The position numbers were made by a program, and so were the translations under genes. Shown in pieces: positions 8,177 through 15,967 of a stretch of 37,191 nt of DNA. Source of the DNA: a virus. The stretch's first letter is position 1, and each line of letters opens with the position of its first letter. The DNA is taken from positions 1-37,191 of the IMG/VR virus record IMGVR_UViG_3300037011_000065, one strand, 5' to 3'. The notes under the pieces were generated by a model. The model was not told the origin of the DNA. It worked only from the letters and a program-made list of their open reading frames with translations, and made no database searches.

Positions 8177-8653
8177 ATGAAAAGAATAATTAACACAGAT
8201 GTTGATGCTCTTGACCTAACAAGAAATTATCATCAGGACAATGATATGAAACCCAGAGGTCTATGGTATGCCATAAATTATGAATGGTTAGCATGGTGTC
8301 ATGGAAACATGGATCATTGGATAAAACCTAACAACTTCTCCATTGACATAAACATAGATAAGATGTTAGTCATCTCCTCACGGGAGGAAATGAATGCGAT
8401 GATTATAAAATACGAAATAAAGATGAGAGAATCCTGGGCAATCAAAACAATGGATTGGGAAAGAGTTACCAAGGATTATGCAGGAATAGAAATAAGAAAT
8501 TACTACTCATTAAGAGGGTCTTCCCCATTTGAACACCTTTGGGTAAGTGGATGGGACATCTCGAGTGGTTATATTTGGGATCTATCAATAATTAAAACCG
8601 TTAAGAATGAAAAAATTAAAAACAAAAACTATTTATGTATTGCTGGAGAATGA
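8177..8653 (+). CDS. Hypothetical protein
   Basis: A 158-residue protein rich in tryptophan and tyrosine (GLWYAINYEWLAWCHGNMDHWIKP near residues 33-56), with no membrane helix. The central NFSIDINIDKMLVISSREEM segment reads as beta strands. No family is recognised. It lies in frame downstream of the TAG of the preceding gene and overlaps the next by 47 bases. Confidence 0.65.
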   Translation: MKRIINTDVDALDLTRNYHQDNDMKPRGLWYAINYEWLAWCHGNMDHWIKPNNFSIDINIDKMLVISSREEMNAMIIKYEIKMRESWAIKTMDWERVTKDYAGIEIRNYYSLRGSSPFEHLWVSGWDISSGYIWDLSIIKTVKNEKIKNKNYLCIAGE

Positions 8654-8810
8654 CAAATGGACTAAGGAAAGTATCCCGTCCGAAGTCATGGAAGAAAAGG
8701 TAATTCAATTCCTGTTAAACTCAAAGTATGGGGACCAGGGATGGAGGACTTATAAAATTAGGGAATCAACTAAATCTAAAATCAATGGGAAAGAGACAAC
8801 TGCACATTAA
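8607..8810 (+). CDS. Small hypothetical protein
   Basis: A 67-residue basic protein (MKKLKTKTIYVLLENDKW start). No family is recognised. It overlaps the end of the upstream gene by 47 bases and the start of the next by 26, so one of these boundaries may be wrong; the N-terminal 50 residues look convincing as protein. Confidence 0.5.
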   Translation: MKKLKTKTIYVLLENDKWTKESIPSEVMEEKVIQFLLNSKYGDQGWRTYKIRESTKSKINGKETTAH

Positions 8811-8988
8811 ACATGAATGGAAAGTATCTAACGGCCTACAGAAAGGCAAGTTATCACCACACACCTGCATGAGATGTAAGTGTGAGAAGTTTTACTCCAC
8901 AGAGTTTGACCAAACGGTGTACGTTGACAGGTTTGGAAAACTGTTCTACCGAGCACCCGAATGTGTCTTACCTAATACAAAACTATGA
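8785..8988 (+). CDS. Small zinc-finger-like phage protein
   Basis: A 67-residue protein with HEWKVSNG, then HTCMRCKCEKF (a CxxC pair with a nearby His), and a later CVLPN. This resembles the small single-zinc-finger proteins often found in phage replication regions. An in-frame ATG at 8728 exists, but 8785 is preferred because it reduces overlap with the preceding gene. Function unknown. Confidence 0.6.
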   Translation: MGKRQLHIKHEWKVSNGLQKGKLSPHTCMRCKCEKFYSTEFDQTVYVDRFGKLFYRAPECVLPNTKL

Positions 8989-9428
8989 TGAAAGAAAATT
9001 TGCTAATCATTGCCTTATTCCTTCTATCTTTTACAGTAAAGGCACCAGAAGGACTCCAATACTTTATTCTATTGGAATTGTTACCCTTACACCCATACAA
9101 TATCCAAGATCCTCTATTACTTTCTTTCGTTAAAGTAGAAAGTGACTTCAAGGAGGATGCAGTAAATGAAGTCAGCGGGGCAAGAGGAATCCTACAGATA
9201 CTTCCTTGTATGATAGATGAAGTTAACAGGATTTTAAAGCTGAATAAATACACTTGGGATGATGCATTTAATGCTTTTAAAAGCATGGAAATATGGTACA
9301 TAATTCAACAGTATCACAATCCAGAATATGACATTGAAAAAGCCTGTAAGATATGGTTCGGAAAAGGGGTACAATATGATGGCTGTACTTGGGAAGATTA
9401 TCAACGCAAAGTTATGAATAATGGATGA
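8985..9428 (+). CDS. Secreted lytic transglycosylase-like (SLT) protein
   Basis: A 147-residue protein. Residues 1-20 form a signal-peptide-like segment (KENLLIIALFLLSFTVKA). The core LLSFVKVESDFKEDAVNE then SGARGILQI matches the SLT goose-lysozyme-like fold, with E52 as the likely catalytic acid and A-G-L-Q-type following motif. Such enzymes cleave peptidoglycan glycan strands without water. In a replication region it is more likely a secreted accessory or lysis enzyme than a virion protein. Its ATG overlaps the previous stop. It is followed by a promoter and terminator region, so it closes this operon. Confidence 0.72.
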   Translation: MMKENLLIIALFLLSFTVKAPEGLQYFILLELLPLHPYNIQDPLLLSFVKVESDFKEDAVNEVSGARGILQILPCMIDEVNRILKLNKYTWDDAFNAFKSMEIWYIIQQYHNPEYDIEKACKIWFGKGVQYDGCTWEDYQRKVMNNG

Positions 9429-9441
9429 TCCTATTTATTTA

Positions 9442-9463
9442 AAATGAAATTTGTATAATATGT
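9442..9463 (+). promoter_or_regulatory. TTTGTATAATATGT promoter-like motif, copy shared with 13034
   Basis: The 22 bases at 9442-9463 are identical to 13034-13055, both starting AAATGAA and ending TTTGTATAATATGT. This identity between two short intergenic spaces suggests a functional site. TATAAT lies at 9454-9459, so transcription would start near 9466. Confidence 0.6.
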
Positions 9464-9465
9464 AG

Positions 9466-9588
9466 GACATAAAAATGAATTCAAGTATGAAGTCGGTCAT
9501 AGAAATCAAAGATAACCCGTTTTCATTTTTCTTAGGTTGGGTAAGGAAGGAGAAGGTGCCGACTCACTGGAACCTTCCTTACTTTTTT
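9466..9588 (+). ncRNA. Possible leader or small RNA between promoter and terminator
   Basis: A promoter-like motif (TATAAT 9454-9459) and a strong intrinsic terminator (9541-9588) bracket about 120 bases just before the replication genes at 9601. A transcript here would be a short RNA or an attenuated leader. AGTCGG at 9491-9496 is complementary to CCGACT at 9559-9564 in the terminator loop, which could form a pseudoknot or an alternative fold. A 39-codon frame (9475-9594) also runs through it. No known RNA family is recognised. Confidence 0.35.
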
Positions 9589-9594
9589 ATCTAA
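9475..9594 (+). CDS. Possible 39-aa leader peptide
   Basis: ATG 9475 opens a 39-codon frame ending TAA 9592-9594, just downstream of the promoter-like motif. Its last codons read through the terminator hairpin, giving repeated aromatic residues (WNLPYFFI). It could be a leader peptide that links translation to termination, or a chance frame in a non-coding RNA. Confidence 0.3.
   Translation: MNSSMKSVIEIKDNPFSFFLGWVRKEKVPTHWNLPYFFI
9541..9588 (+). terminator. Intrinsic terminator
   Basis: GTAAGGAAGG (9541-9550) pairs perfectly with CCTTCCTTAC (9573-9582) across a 22-base loop and is followed by six T (9583-9588). This is the clearest rho-independent terminator in the window. It stands only 12 bases before the next gene start, so it may work as an attenuator. 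Confidence 0.72.
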
Positions 9595-9600
9595 TACATC

Positions 9601-10200
9601 ATGAGAAGAACTAAGTTTCCATTCCGCGATGACATCGTGACAATAAAACTTTTTGACAAAACTGATAATGCATTTTTTACATTCACTGTAAGGAAGGACG
9701 TTTGTCGCGTGGACGTGAAAACACGTGGAGACATATATAGTATTTTTAATGGGATATATAAGAAAAAGAATAAAAATATAACACAGGGAAGCGCAAGCGA
9801 ATTAAAGAAACAGAAGTTAGAGGAAAAAATCAAGCCGTTTTTACCTGTCTCGGAAACATTGTATGATATTGTGAGTAAACACCTTGACATAAAAATAAAT
9901 AAGAATCATATAAAAACCTGGGCCGTTGAGATAGAAAGATTAATGAGCATAGATAAGATTTCAATAAAAAGAATGGAAAAGGTTTTAGACTGGTATGAAA
10001 AAAATATAGGAGGACAATATGTACCAGTAATTCATGCTGGGCCTTCCTTTAGAAAGAAATTTGTTAGTTTAGAACAAGCCATGTTTAGATCACTTAGAAA
10101 AGAACCATCTAAGTTTGAATGGCATAATGATATTAAATATCGAAGAGGAGAGGATAATAGATTATATCACGCAAGAACAGGAACTTTATATAAACCATGA
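9601..10200 (+). CDS. Predicted replication protein / helicase loader
   Basis: A 199-residue basic protein. The middle (LYDIVSKHLDIKINKNHIKTWAVEIERLMSIDKISIKRMEKVLDWYEKN) has the helical pattern seen in phage replication-initiation and helicase-loading proteins such as DnaD/O-like domains, followed by FRKKFVSLEQAM. Its position directly before the helicase gene, overlapping it by ATGA, supports this role. No catalytic motif is visible. The role is inferred from context and a weak pattern; sequence identity with a known loader is not established. Confidence 0.55.
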   Translation: MRRTKFPFRDDIVTIKLFDKTDNAFFTFTVRKDVCRVDVKTRGDIYSIFNGIYKKKNKNITQGSASELKKQKLEEKIKPFLPVSETLYDIVSKHLDIKINKNHIKTWAVEIERLMSIDKISIKRMEKVLDWYEKNIGGQYVPVIHAGPSFRKKFVSLEQAMFRSLRKEPSKFEWHNDIKYRRGEDNRLYHARTGTLYKP

Positions 10201-11444
10201 TAGAAAGAAAAATTGTTATAGGATTAATTACTTCTACAGAGTTCTTGCGAGGGATCAAGGACATTTGGGAGTCAAAATTGTTAGAGTCAGATGTTGCTAG
10301 GCGTCTGTCAAATTGGTGTTGGGAGTACTATAACAAGTATGAAGAAGCACCTGGCAGAGAAATAGAAACTATTTTCTATAGCAAAATTAAAGACTCAACT
10401 TTCCCAAAGGCTATCGCAGAAGAGATTGAACAGGATATATTACCAGCGTTAAGTAAAGAATTTGAGATTACAGAATTCAACGTAGAATATGTTCTTGAAG
10501 AGGCTATTAAATATTTGAACGATAGACATCTTGCCCGTCACAATGAAGATGTTGAAGCCCTTCTTGCCGCAGGGAAAAGAGAGGAGGCAGAAAAGTTAGC
10601 CCTGTCATATAAACCTTTAGGTGGTAGTCAAATTAACATTGAGGATCATATACTTGATATTACACAAATTAGAGAATTAAGAATAACCCATCCAACAATG
10701 ATATTAAAACCCTGGTTAAGGGAAGGTCAGGTAACTATTTTGTATGGTAACTTTGGTACAGGTAAATCTTTGCTAACCTTGTTAATTGGATACTTGGTAG
10801 GGTTAAAAGATCCTACCAGCAAATATGCACAGATAGGAAGATGGCAGGTAAAAAATTCAACAGGTTGTCTTTATGTTGATGGGGAATTAGGTCTGGTGGA
10901 GATGGAAGAAAGATTAAAACAATATGAATGGTTAGGAGAACAGGCAGGACCAAGAAGAATACAAATATTTTCTTTGCCCGAGTATCAAGTTGCATCGGAA
11001 GATACATTTAACCTAGCATCAAGGGTTAATCAAATAAAAGTATTGCATTGGTTAAGAGAACATCCAAAATACAAATTGATTATATTGGATAGTGCAAGTA
11101 CTTTATTTGGATTAGAAGATGAGAATAGTAATTCAGAGTGGAGCAATAAAATTAATCCAATGCTGAGGGAACTTCGTGCAATGGGTATAGCCTGTTTACT
11201 TTTACATCACTCAGGGAAGGATGGTAGAAGAGGGTTAAGAGGAGCCTCTGCAATGGGTGCTATGGCTCATAATATTTACAGGATAACGGATCATGAAAAT
11301 AAAGATCAAGACGATGGGGAGGCTTGGTTTACTCTGTTTAAAGATAAGCAAAGAGCAGGCGGACTTTTATTCAGGACATTTTCAATACATTTTAGTCAGA
11401 CAGATAATAAAAGAGAAACGCATTGGGAAGTTACAGACAATTAA
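10197..11444 (+). CDS. Replicative helicase, RecA-fold (DnaB/RepA-like)
   Basis: A 415-residue protein. The N-terminal 140 residues are helical, as in DnaB N-domains. The RecA-like ATPase follows: Walker A GNFGTGKS (about 184-191), CLYVDGELG strand, Walker B LIILDSAS, and a DnaB/RepA-type LLLHHSGKDGRRGLRGASAM motif near residues 335-355. This fits hexameric 5'-3' helicases of the AAA_25/RepA group that unwind phage DNA with the primase. It is coupled to the putative loader upstream. It could instead be a RadA-like ATPase, but the operon context favours the replicative helicase. Confidence 0.85.
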   Translation: MIERKIVIGLITSTEFLRGIKDIWESKLLESDVARRLSNWCWEYYNKYEEAPGREIETIFYSKIKDSTFPKAIAEEIEQDILPALSKEFEITEFNVEYVLEEAIKYLNDRHLARHNEDVEALLAAGKREEAEKLALSYKPLGGSQINIEDHILDITQIRELRITHPTMILKPWLREGQVTILYGNFGTGKSLLTLLIGYLVGLKDPTSKYAQIGRWQVKNSTGCLYVDGELGLVEMEERLKQYEWLGEQAGPRRIQIFSLPEYQVASEDTFNLASRVNQIKVLHWLREHPKYKLIILDSASTLFGLEDENSNSEWSNKINPMLRELRAMGIACLLLHHSGKDGRRGLRGASAMGAMAHNIYRITDHENKDQDDGEAWFTLFKDKQRAGGLLFRTFSIHFSQTDNKRETHWEVTDN

Positions 11445-11456
11445 ATCAATTAAATT

Positions 11457-11642
11457 ATGGACAACACGAGAGGACAATTCGAACCAATTACTCAAACCAA
11501 ATTTGAGGAGCAGATGCAGAAACCAGAACCCTTAGTATTCCAGAAGGGAGAGATTATAGAAATACGCGGAAGTAGATTCCGAGTGATGGAAATCAGAGCA
11601 AATGGATCATTAAAGTTGAAACTATTACCAAAAATTAAGTAA
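11457..11642 (+). CDS. Small SH3-like phage protein
   Basis: A 61-residue protein whose second half, VFQKGEIIEIRGSRFRVMEIRANGSLKLKLLP, has the strand pattern of a small SH3-like barrel common in phage accessory proteins. No function is assigned. It follows the helicase and precedes the next gene by 2 bases. Confidence 0.65.
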   Translation: MDNTRGQFEPITQTKFEEQMQKPEPLVFQKGEIIEIRGSRFRVMEIRANGSLKLKLLPKIK

Positions 11643-11644
11643 CA

Positions 11645-11905
11645 ATGAAACACGCAAGACCAGATTACGATCAGATTCAAGATCCTGCAGGATTAATTCC
11701 TGAGGATGAACCAGTGTTCCTTTTACGGGGACAGGATGTATTAGCTCCAAAGTTATTGGATCGTTGGGCCAAGAAATTATTAGCCAAAGGAGGTAGTATT
11801 GAAATGGCTGATATTGTTTTTAAACACGCCGAAGCTATGTTAAGATGGCAGGCTACCCATAAAAAGAAAGTTCCAGATTTACCACAACTCCCTAAATCAG
11901 AATGA
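11645..11905 (+). CDS. Small conserved phage protein
   Basis: An 86-residue protein with the pattern DEPVFLLRGQDVLAPKLLDRWAKKLLAKGG ... AEAMLRWQ. From memory, similar small proteins of unknown function occur widely in phage genomes. It sits one base before queD, so it may be co-transcribed with the modification operon. Confidence 0.7.
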   Translation: MKHARPDYDQIQDPAGLIPEDEPVFLLRGQDVLAPKLLDRWAKKLLAKGGSIEMADIVFKHAEAMLRWQATHKKKVPDLPQLPKSE

Positions 11906-11906
11906 G

Positions 11907-12260
11907 ATGTTTAAAATTAGAAAAGAGTTTGCTTTCTCAGCAAGTCATTGCTTAGATCACTTACCTGAGGAACATCCATGTGCAAGGGTACATGGACACA
12001 ATTACGTGGTAACTATTGAATTATGGTCCTCACATTTAAATCAAAATGGGTTCGTTAAAGACTACCGTGAATTACAATCCATTAAGGATTTTATTGACAA
12101 TAAGTTGGATCATAGACATCTAAATGATGTTCTTCCTTGTATGCCAACGGCAGAACTTATAGCCTCACATCTATTCATCCTTTTTAGAAATGAATATCCA
12201 CAACTAATGGCAATTGAGGTGAGTGAAACACCTAAAACGTCTGCAAGGTATGAGCCCTAA
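11907..12260 (+). CDS. queD: QueD, 6-carboxy-tetrahydropterin synthase
   Basis: A 117-residue protein of the 6-pyruvoyl-tetrahydropterin synthase fold. It converts dihydroneopterin triphosphate to 6-carboxy-5,6,7,8-tetrahydropterin, the second step to preQ0. Visible are the zinc histidines in FSASHCL (H14) and VHGHNY (H29, H31), the catalytic C25 in PCARVHGH, LDHRHLND, PTAE, and the substrate-binding EVSETPKTSARYE. The length is normal for QueD. It overlaps queE by 11 bases and starts the 7-deazaguanine operon. Confidence 0.93.
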   Translation: MFKIRKEFAFSASHCLDHLPEEHPCARVHGHNYVVTIELWSSHLNQNGFVKDYRELQSIKDFIDNKLDHRHLNDVLPCMPTAELIASHLFILFRNEYPQLMAIEVSETPKTSARYEP

Positions 12261-13020
12261 GATCATCATTGAAGCCCTACCTAAGGATCAGTATATACCA
12301 ACCTACAAAGGGGGATTAGTATATCTAAATGTAGCAGAGTTTTACTTTGATACAATTCAAGGAGAAGGAATTTACACAGGATATCCTGCCGCGTTTCTCA
12401 GACTGCAGGATTGTACATTGAATTGTGTCTACTGTGATACTTCTTTAGTGTGGAAAAAAGGTAATCCTTACGCCACCCCGGATCTATTGGCTAAAATGAA
12501 TTCAACAGGTTTAGTAGATAAGTTACGTGCAGGACAGCATTTAGTTCTCACGGGTGGAAGTCCATTGAAACAACAACAAAAATTGATATTACTAATCAAT
12601 GAATTTATCTATCAGTTTGGATTTAAACCCTTCATAGAAATAGAGAACGAGTGTATTCTTATGCCAACACCTGAAATGATAGCCCTTGTAGATTGTTGGA
12701 ATAACTCTCCAAAGTTATCAGATTCAGGTATGCCTTTCAAAGTAAGGTATAATTCATTGGTACTTGGTACATTAGGAACCTTGAATAATTCATGGTTTAA
12801 GTTTGTTGTCACCTCAGAGGAAGATTGGGAGGAAATAAGTATGGACTTTATAGAGCCAGGATTTATTGAAAAAGATAGAATCATACTTATGCCCGAGGCG
12901 GCCACCCAGGCAGAACTGTTCTCTTTACAAGATAGGATAGTATCAATGGCAATACGGCATAACGTCCGTTACTCCACTAGGCTCCATATTGCGCTGTGGG
13001 ATAAAAAAATTGGGGTATAA
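12250..13020 (+). CDS. queE: QueE, 7-carboxy-7-deazaguanine synthase
   Basis: A 256-residue radical SAM enzyme that rearranges carboxy-tetrahydropterin to 7-carboxy-7-deazaguanine (CDG). It has FDTIQGEG (33-40), the cluster motif CTLNCVYC (C55, C59, C62, CX3CX2C) and VLTGGSP, all typical of QueE. ATG 12250 is preferred over an upstream in-frame ATG at 12223 because it leaves only an 11-base overlap with queD. The C-terminus RLHIALW resembles the QueE ending R.HK.iW with K replaced. Confidence 0.92.
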   Translation: MSPKIIIEALPKDQYIPTYKGGLVYLNVAEFYFDTIQGEGIYTGYPAAFLRLQDCTLNCVYCDTSLVWKKGNPYATPDLLAKMNSTGLVDKLRAGQHLVLTGGSPLKQQQKLILLINEFIYQFGFKPFIEIENECILMPTPEMIALVDCWNNSPKLSDSGMPFKVRYNSLVLGTLGTLNNSWFKFVVTSEEDWEEISMDFIEPGFIEKDRIILMPEAATQAELFSLQDRIVSMAIRHNVRYSTRLHIALWDKKIGV

Positions 13021-13033
13021 CGGGCGTGGAACC

Positions 13034-13055
13034 AAATGAAATTTGTATAATATGT
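13034..13055 (+). promoter_or_regulatory. TTTGTATAATATGT promoter-like motif, copy shared with 9442
   Basis: These 22 bases are identical to 9442-9463. TATAAT is at 13046-13051, about 45 bases upstream of the ATG at 13102. It would provide a separate promoter inside the modification operon, driving the acidic protein, folE and downstream genes. Confidence 0.6.
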
Positions 13056-13101
13056 CGTAATAGTTTTTAATAAATTTAGTATTAATCAAAATTTGAATGA
13101 A

Positions 13102-13782
13102 ATGGCTAATGAAAAGCAGTTGCGTAAAGCCGCAGCAGAGTTGAATGATGTCATGGGACTCGATCCCGATATCGACACCAAAGGAAGTGTCAAGGAATTG
13201 ACAGCAGGCATTGCCGAGGCAATCGACAAAATTGATCCCGACGATGAATTTACTGAGGCTACTCAGGCCGTGATTGATGAACTCACACCTAAGAAGAAAG
13301 GAAAGAAAGAAAAACCCGCTCCTGAACCGGAAGATGATGCCGATGATGATACCGACGATGATGCCGATGATGATGATGATGAGGATGATGAGGATGAAGA
13401 ACCGGCTCCGAAGAAGAAAGGTAAACCCGCACCCGCTCCCGTAAAGAAAGGGAAGGTACCTGTTAAGGATGATGAGGATGATGAGGATGATGAGGATGAT
13501 GAGGATGATGAGGAAGAAGCCCCGAAAAAGAAAAAAGCCGGTGGCCCTCCCAAAGGTGTGAAACCCAGTTTTAAGAAAGAGGGTTCGATGGCACAGTTCA
13601 TGGACGATACGGTCAAAGAGGGTGGAACCTGGGACGAGCTTCTTGCTACGATCGGCAAGGAGGCCAAGAAGAGGGGAGTCAAAACATCGCTGTCCACAAT
13701 CAAGGCACACGTTAAGTTTCGTGTCAGTAAGGATCCCAAATTCCTTGGTAAGTTAAAAATTACCGCTGATGGGGTTGAGTAA
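13102..13782 (+). CDS. Acidic/lysine-proline-rich low-complexity phage protein
   Basis: A 226-residue protein. Residues 1-60 form a helical domain ([18 protein letters not shown] ... [10 protein letters not shown]). The middle alternates Asp/Glu runs with Lys/Pro/Ala runs. The C-terminal 65 residues ([22 protein letters not shown] ... [11 protein letters not shown]) look like a small basic helical domain. Codons end in C or G more often than in neighbouring genes, and it has its own upstream motif at 13034, both fitting high expression. Role unknown; a nucleoid- or DNA-associated protein is possible. ATG 13102 is preferred over a TTG at 13093. Confidence 0.72.
   Translation: MANEKQLRKAAAELNDVMGLDPDIDTKGSVKELTAGIAEAIDKIDPDDEFTEATQAVIDELTPKKKGKKEKPAPEPEDDADDDTDDDADDDDDEDDEDEEPAPKKKGKPAPAPVKKGKVPVKDDEDDEDDEDDEDDEEEAPKKKKAGGPPKGVKPSFKKEGSMAQFMDDTVKEGGTWDELLATIGKEAKKRGVKTSLSTIKAHVKFRVSKDPKFLGKLKITADGVE
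13468..13512 (+). repeat. Five tandem copies of GATGATGAG
   Basis: A perfect 9-base tandem array inside the acidic gene encodes five Asp-Asp-Glu units. It is prone to copy-number change and to assembly errors. Similar but less regular Asp/Glu runs occur in the SSB gene near 27150-27390. Confidence 0.85.
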
Positions 13783-14332
13783 GATCGAAATCATTACTCA
13801 AATTTTACAACACCTGGGGGAGGATCCAACCAGAGAAGGGTTAAAGGAAACTCCCCACCGTGTTGTGAAGTCTTGGAGTGAACTGTATGCTGGCTATGGA
13901 CAAGATCCGGCCAGCATATTTACGACTTTTACTGAGGTAGAAGGATACCAGCAAATTGTTATATTGAAAGATATTGAACTCTATTCGATGTGTGAACACC
14001 ATATGTTACCCTTCTTTGGAAAGGCTCATGTAGCGTATTTACCCAAGGGCAAGGTTGTTGGTATATCAAAACTTGCAAGAATCGTAGACATTTATGCTAG
14101 ACGTCTCCAAATACAGGAGAGGCTTGGACAACAAGTTACTTCTGCTTTAATGACATATCTAGAACCACAGGGTGCGGCTTGTATCATTGAAGCCAGCCAT
14201 ATGTGTATGCGTATGAGAGGTTGTTCTAAACAAAATTCAACAATGATTACTTCTTCTCTAAAGGGTGTCTTCCTAGAAGACGTTATGGTAAGATCAGAAT
14301 TACTTCAATTAATAAGTTTAAATGATGTATAA
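13769..14332 (+). CDS. folE: FolE, GTP cyclohydrolase I
   Basis: A 187-residue type I GTP cyclohydrolase, making dihydroneopterin triphosphate from GTP, the entry step to 7-deazaguanines. Motifs are complete: [14 protein letters not shown] (19-32), the zinc site CEHHMLPF (C75, H77/H78), [22 protein letters not shown] (98-119) and HMCMRMRG (H144, C146). Length is typical. It overlaps the acidic gene by 14 bases and the dehydrogenase gene by 11, tying it to the modification operon. Confidence 0.95.
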   Translation: MGLSKIEIITQILQHLGEDPTREGLKETPHRVVKSWSELYAGYGQDPASIFTTFTEVEGYQQIVILKDIELYSMCEHHMLPFFGKAHVAYLPKGKVVGISKLARIVDIYARRLQIQERLGQQVTSALMTYLEPQGAACIIEASHMCMRMRGCSKQNSTMITSSLKGVFLEDVMVRSELLQLISLNDV

Positions 14333-14948
14333 AGCACTGGTTACAGGAGCGTCCTCCGGTATTGGGTTAGCCATATATGAGGGACTCAAACAAGATGAAC
14401 AATTTAGTGAGGTACTTGGATTGAGTAGGCATGGCCCTGATTTATTTATAAATTTATCAATGCCTGTGCCCTGGACTGAACCTCTTATGAAAAAGGTGGA
14501 CTTACTGGTTAATTGTGCTGGGATCATGCCTCTCGATGGAGAGATGCCAATTATAATGGATGTCAACTTTTGGGGTACATACTGGATGATTATGAATTTA
14601 AAAAATTCTTTTACAAATGGAAGTTGCATAATAAACATAGCATCCGTATCTGGCTTAATCCCTGAACCAGACTTACCTGTGTATGCCGCATCAAAGGCGG
14701 CCGTAATCTCACTAACGAAAAGTCTTGCTAAAAAGTTTGCACCTGCTATTCGTGTGAACTGTATCAGCCCTGGTTTCTACAAAACAAATCTTGTGGAGGG
14801 AGATACTCCACAGTATTTAATTGATGAGATACCATTGGGCTATGAAGATTATCCTGAAAACCTTGTCCCCATTGTCAAAGTAATTTGGAATGCAGGGTAT
14901 ATGACGGGTGCTAATATTGTAATAGATGGAGGACTTAGTATATGTTAA
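14322..14948 (+). CDS. Short-chain dehydrogenase/reductase
   Basis: A 208-residue classical SDR. Visible are the NAD(P)-binding TGASSGIG (8-15), NCAG (64-67), the serine region INIASVSG (104-111) and the catalytic YAASK (Y121, K125), then a C-terminal [10 protein letters not shown]. All catalytic residues are present, so it should be an active oxidoreductase. Its substrate is unknown. It overlaps folE and the radical SAM gene, so a role in tailoring the 7-deazaguanine base or an attached sugar is likely but inferred. No QueF-type reductase is seen in the window. Confidence 0.9.
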   Translation: MMYKALVTGASSGIGLAIYEGLKQDEQFSEVLGLSRHGPDLFINLSMPVPWTEPLMKKVDLLVNCAGIMPLDGEMPIIMDVNFWGTYWMIMNLKNSFTNGSCIINIASVSGLIPEPDLPVYAASKAAVISLTKSLAKKFAPAIRVNCISPGFYKTNLVEGDTPQYLIDEIPLGYEDYPENLVPIVKVIWNAGYMTGANIVIDGGLSIC

Positions 14949-15967
14949 ATTCATTAACTTATTTAACCAGAGGTTGTCCTCGGAATTGTGAATACTGTAA
15001 CCTACGAGACGCAAAAAATGTAGGTCAAAGGTTAACTATTGACGAATGGAAGACAGCCTTTCAGATATTAAAAGACGTAGGAATTAATTTTAACTTGATC
15101 TTAGGTAACGAAACATGGTTATTGGGGGGTTCCCTGCTAGATCTTATGAGGTCAAATCAAGTTCCTTATGCTCTTTACACCACTTGCCCAGAACCTTTGT
15201 TCAGTACGTACAGGGATGAATTCTTTGGCTCGGGTATAATTGACAATTTGTCCTGCGGTGTAGATTATGCCCCATTACCAGATATGTTTCAACCAACGGA
15301 TGATTCATACAAAAAGTCAATAGACGCTTTGAAAGGACTTGCTTGGCTCAGGGATCACTACCCAGACATGGATGCACAGGGTACTATTACCGTGCACAAA
15401 GGGAATCTAGAACAGTTACCAAATCTTGTAAACCTATTGACTTATATGAGGGTGTTCATTGGGATTAACTTTATTCATTGGAATAAGGACGGTCAGTATG
15501 ACTTCTTTCCATCCTATGATGAGATAGAACACCTCTTGTTTAAGAAGGAAGACTCAATGGAAGTAACAAAAATGATGTTTCAGTTGAGGGAAATAGAAGG
15601 GAACCTAATTCAAAATCCTGAGTTTATTATTCAACGTCCTTCTATATTAACACAGATGGGATGGCATTGTAAAGGTAATCCCTATGGAGGTCCTACCATT
15701 GATGCTGATGGACAACTGAGATGCTGTGGTTATCGGAGGGGTACGCATACTCCTGTCATGTCAATTTTTGACCTACCGGGTAATTGGGACATATGGAAAG
15801 ACTTGGTGTACAAAGACGCAATGGAATGCCCAGGCTGTGCTTGGTCTTACCCTTGGATGTATCACTATTGGGAAGCAACAGATCCTCGCATGGGAGAGAA
15901 GGTATTTGTCAAGCATGCAGGAAGACATATTTCAAAAGATAAATGGTCTAAAAGGAAAATAGAATGA
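14942..15967 (+). CDS. Radical SAM enzyme with C-terminal Cys-rich (SPASM-like) region
   Basis: A 341-residue protein. The N-terminal YLTRGCPRNCEYC has the CX3CX2C iron-sulfur motif (C12, C16, C19). The C-terminal third has further cysteines (WHCKGNPYGG, RCCGYRRG, ECPGCAW), suggesting auxiliary cluster ligands as in SPASM/twitch enzymes, and IDADGQLRCCG is typical of that region. It is distinct from QueE. Such enzymes perform radical C-H chemistry, rearrangements or methylthiolation. It sits between the SDR and a methyltransferase, overlapping both by 4-7 bases. The reaction is unknown. Confidence 0.85.
   Translation: MLNSLTYLTRGCPRNCEYCNLRDAKNVGQRLTIDEWKTAFQILKDVGINFNLILGNETWLLGGSLLDLMRSNQVPYALYTTCPEPLFSTYRDEFFGSGIIDNLSCGVDYAPLPDMFQPTDDSYKKSIDALKGLAWLRDHYPDMDAQGTITVHKGNLEQLPNLVNLLTYMRVFIGINFIHWNKDGQYDFFPSYDEIEHLLFKKEDSMEVTKMMFQLREIEGNLIQNPEFIIQRPSILTQMGWHCKGNPYGGPTIDADGQLRCCGYRRGTHTPVMSIFDLPGNWDIWKDLVYKDAMECPGCAWSYPWMYHYWEATDPRMGEKVFVKHAGRHISKDKWSKRKIE

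Noticed and set aside
11470-11500. TTCGAACC, a tRNA T-loop-like sequence
   Set aside because: It lies at the start of a coding gene and no cloverleaf could be drawn on either strand.
13468-13512. CRISPR-like array
   Set aside because: The repeats are 9 bases with no spacers and encode Asp-Asp-Glu within a gene.
12943-13739. Long antisense open frames opposite the acidic gene and queE
   Set aside because: They mirror the Asp/Glu codon repeats, giving poly-Ser and poly-Ile runs, and lie opposite strongly supported + strand genes.
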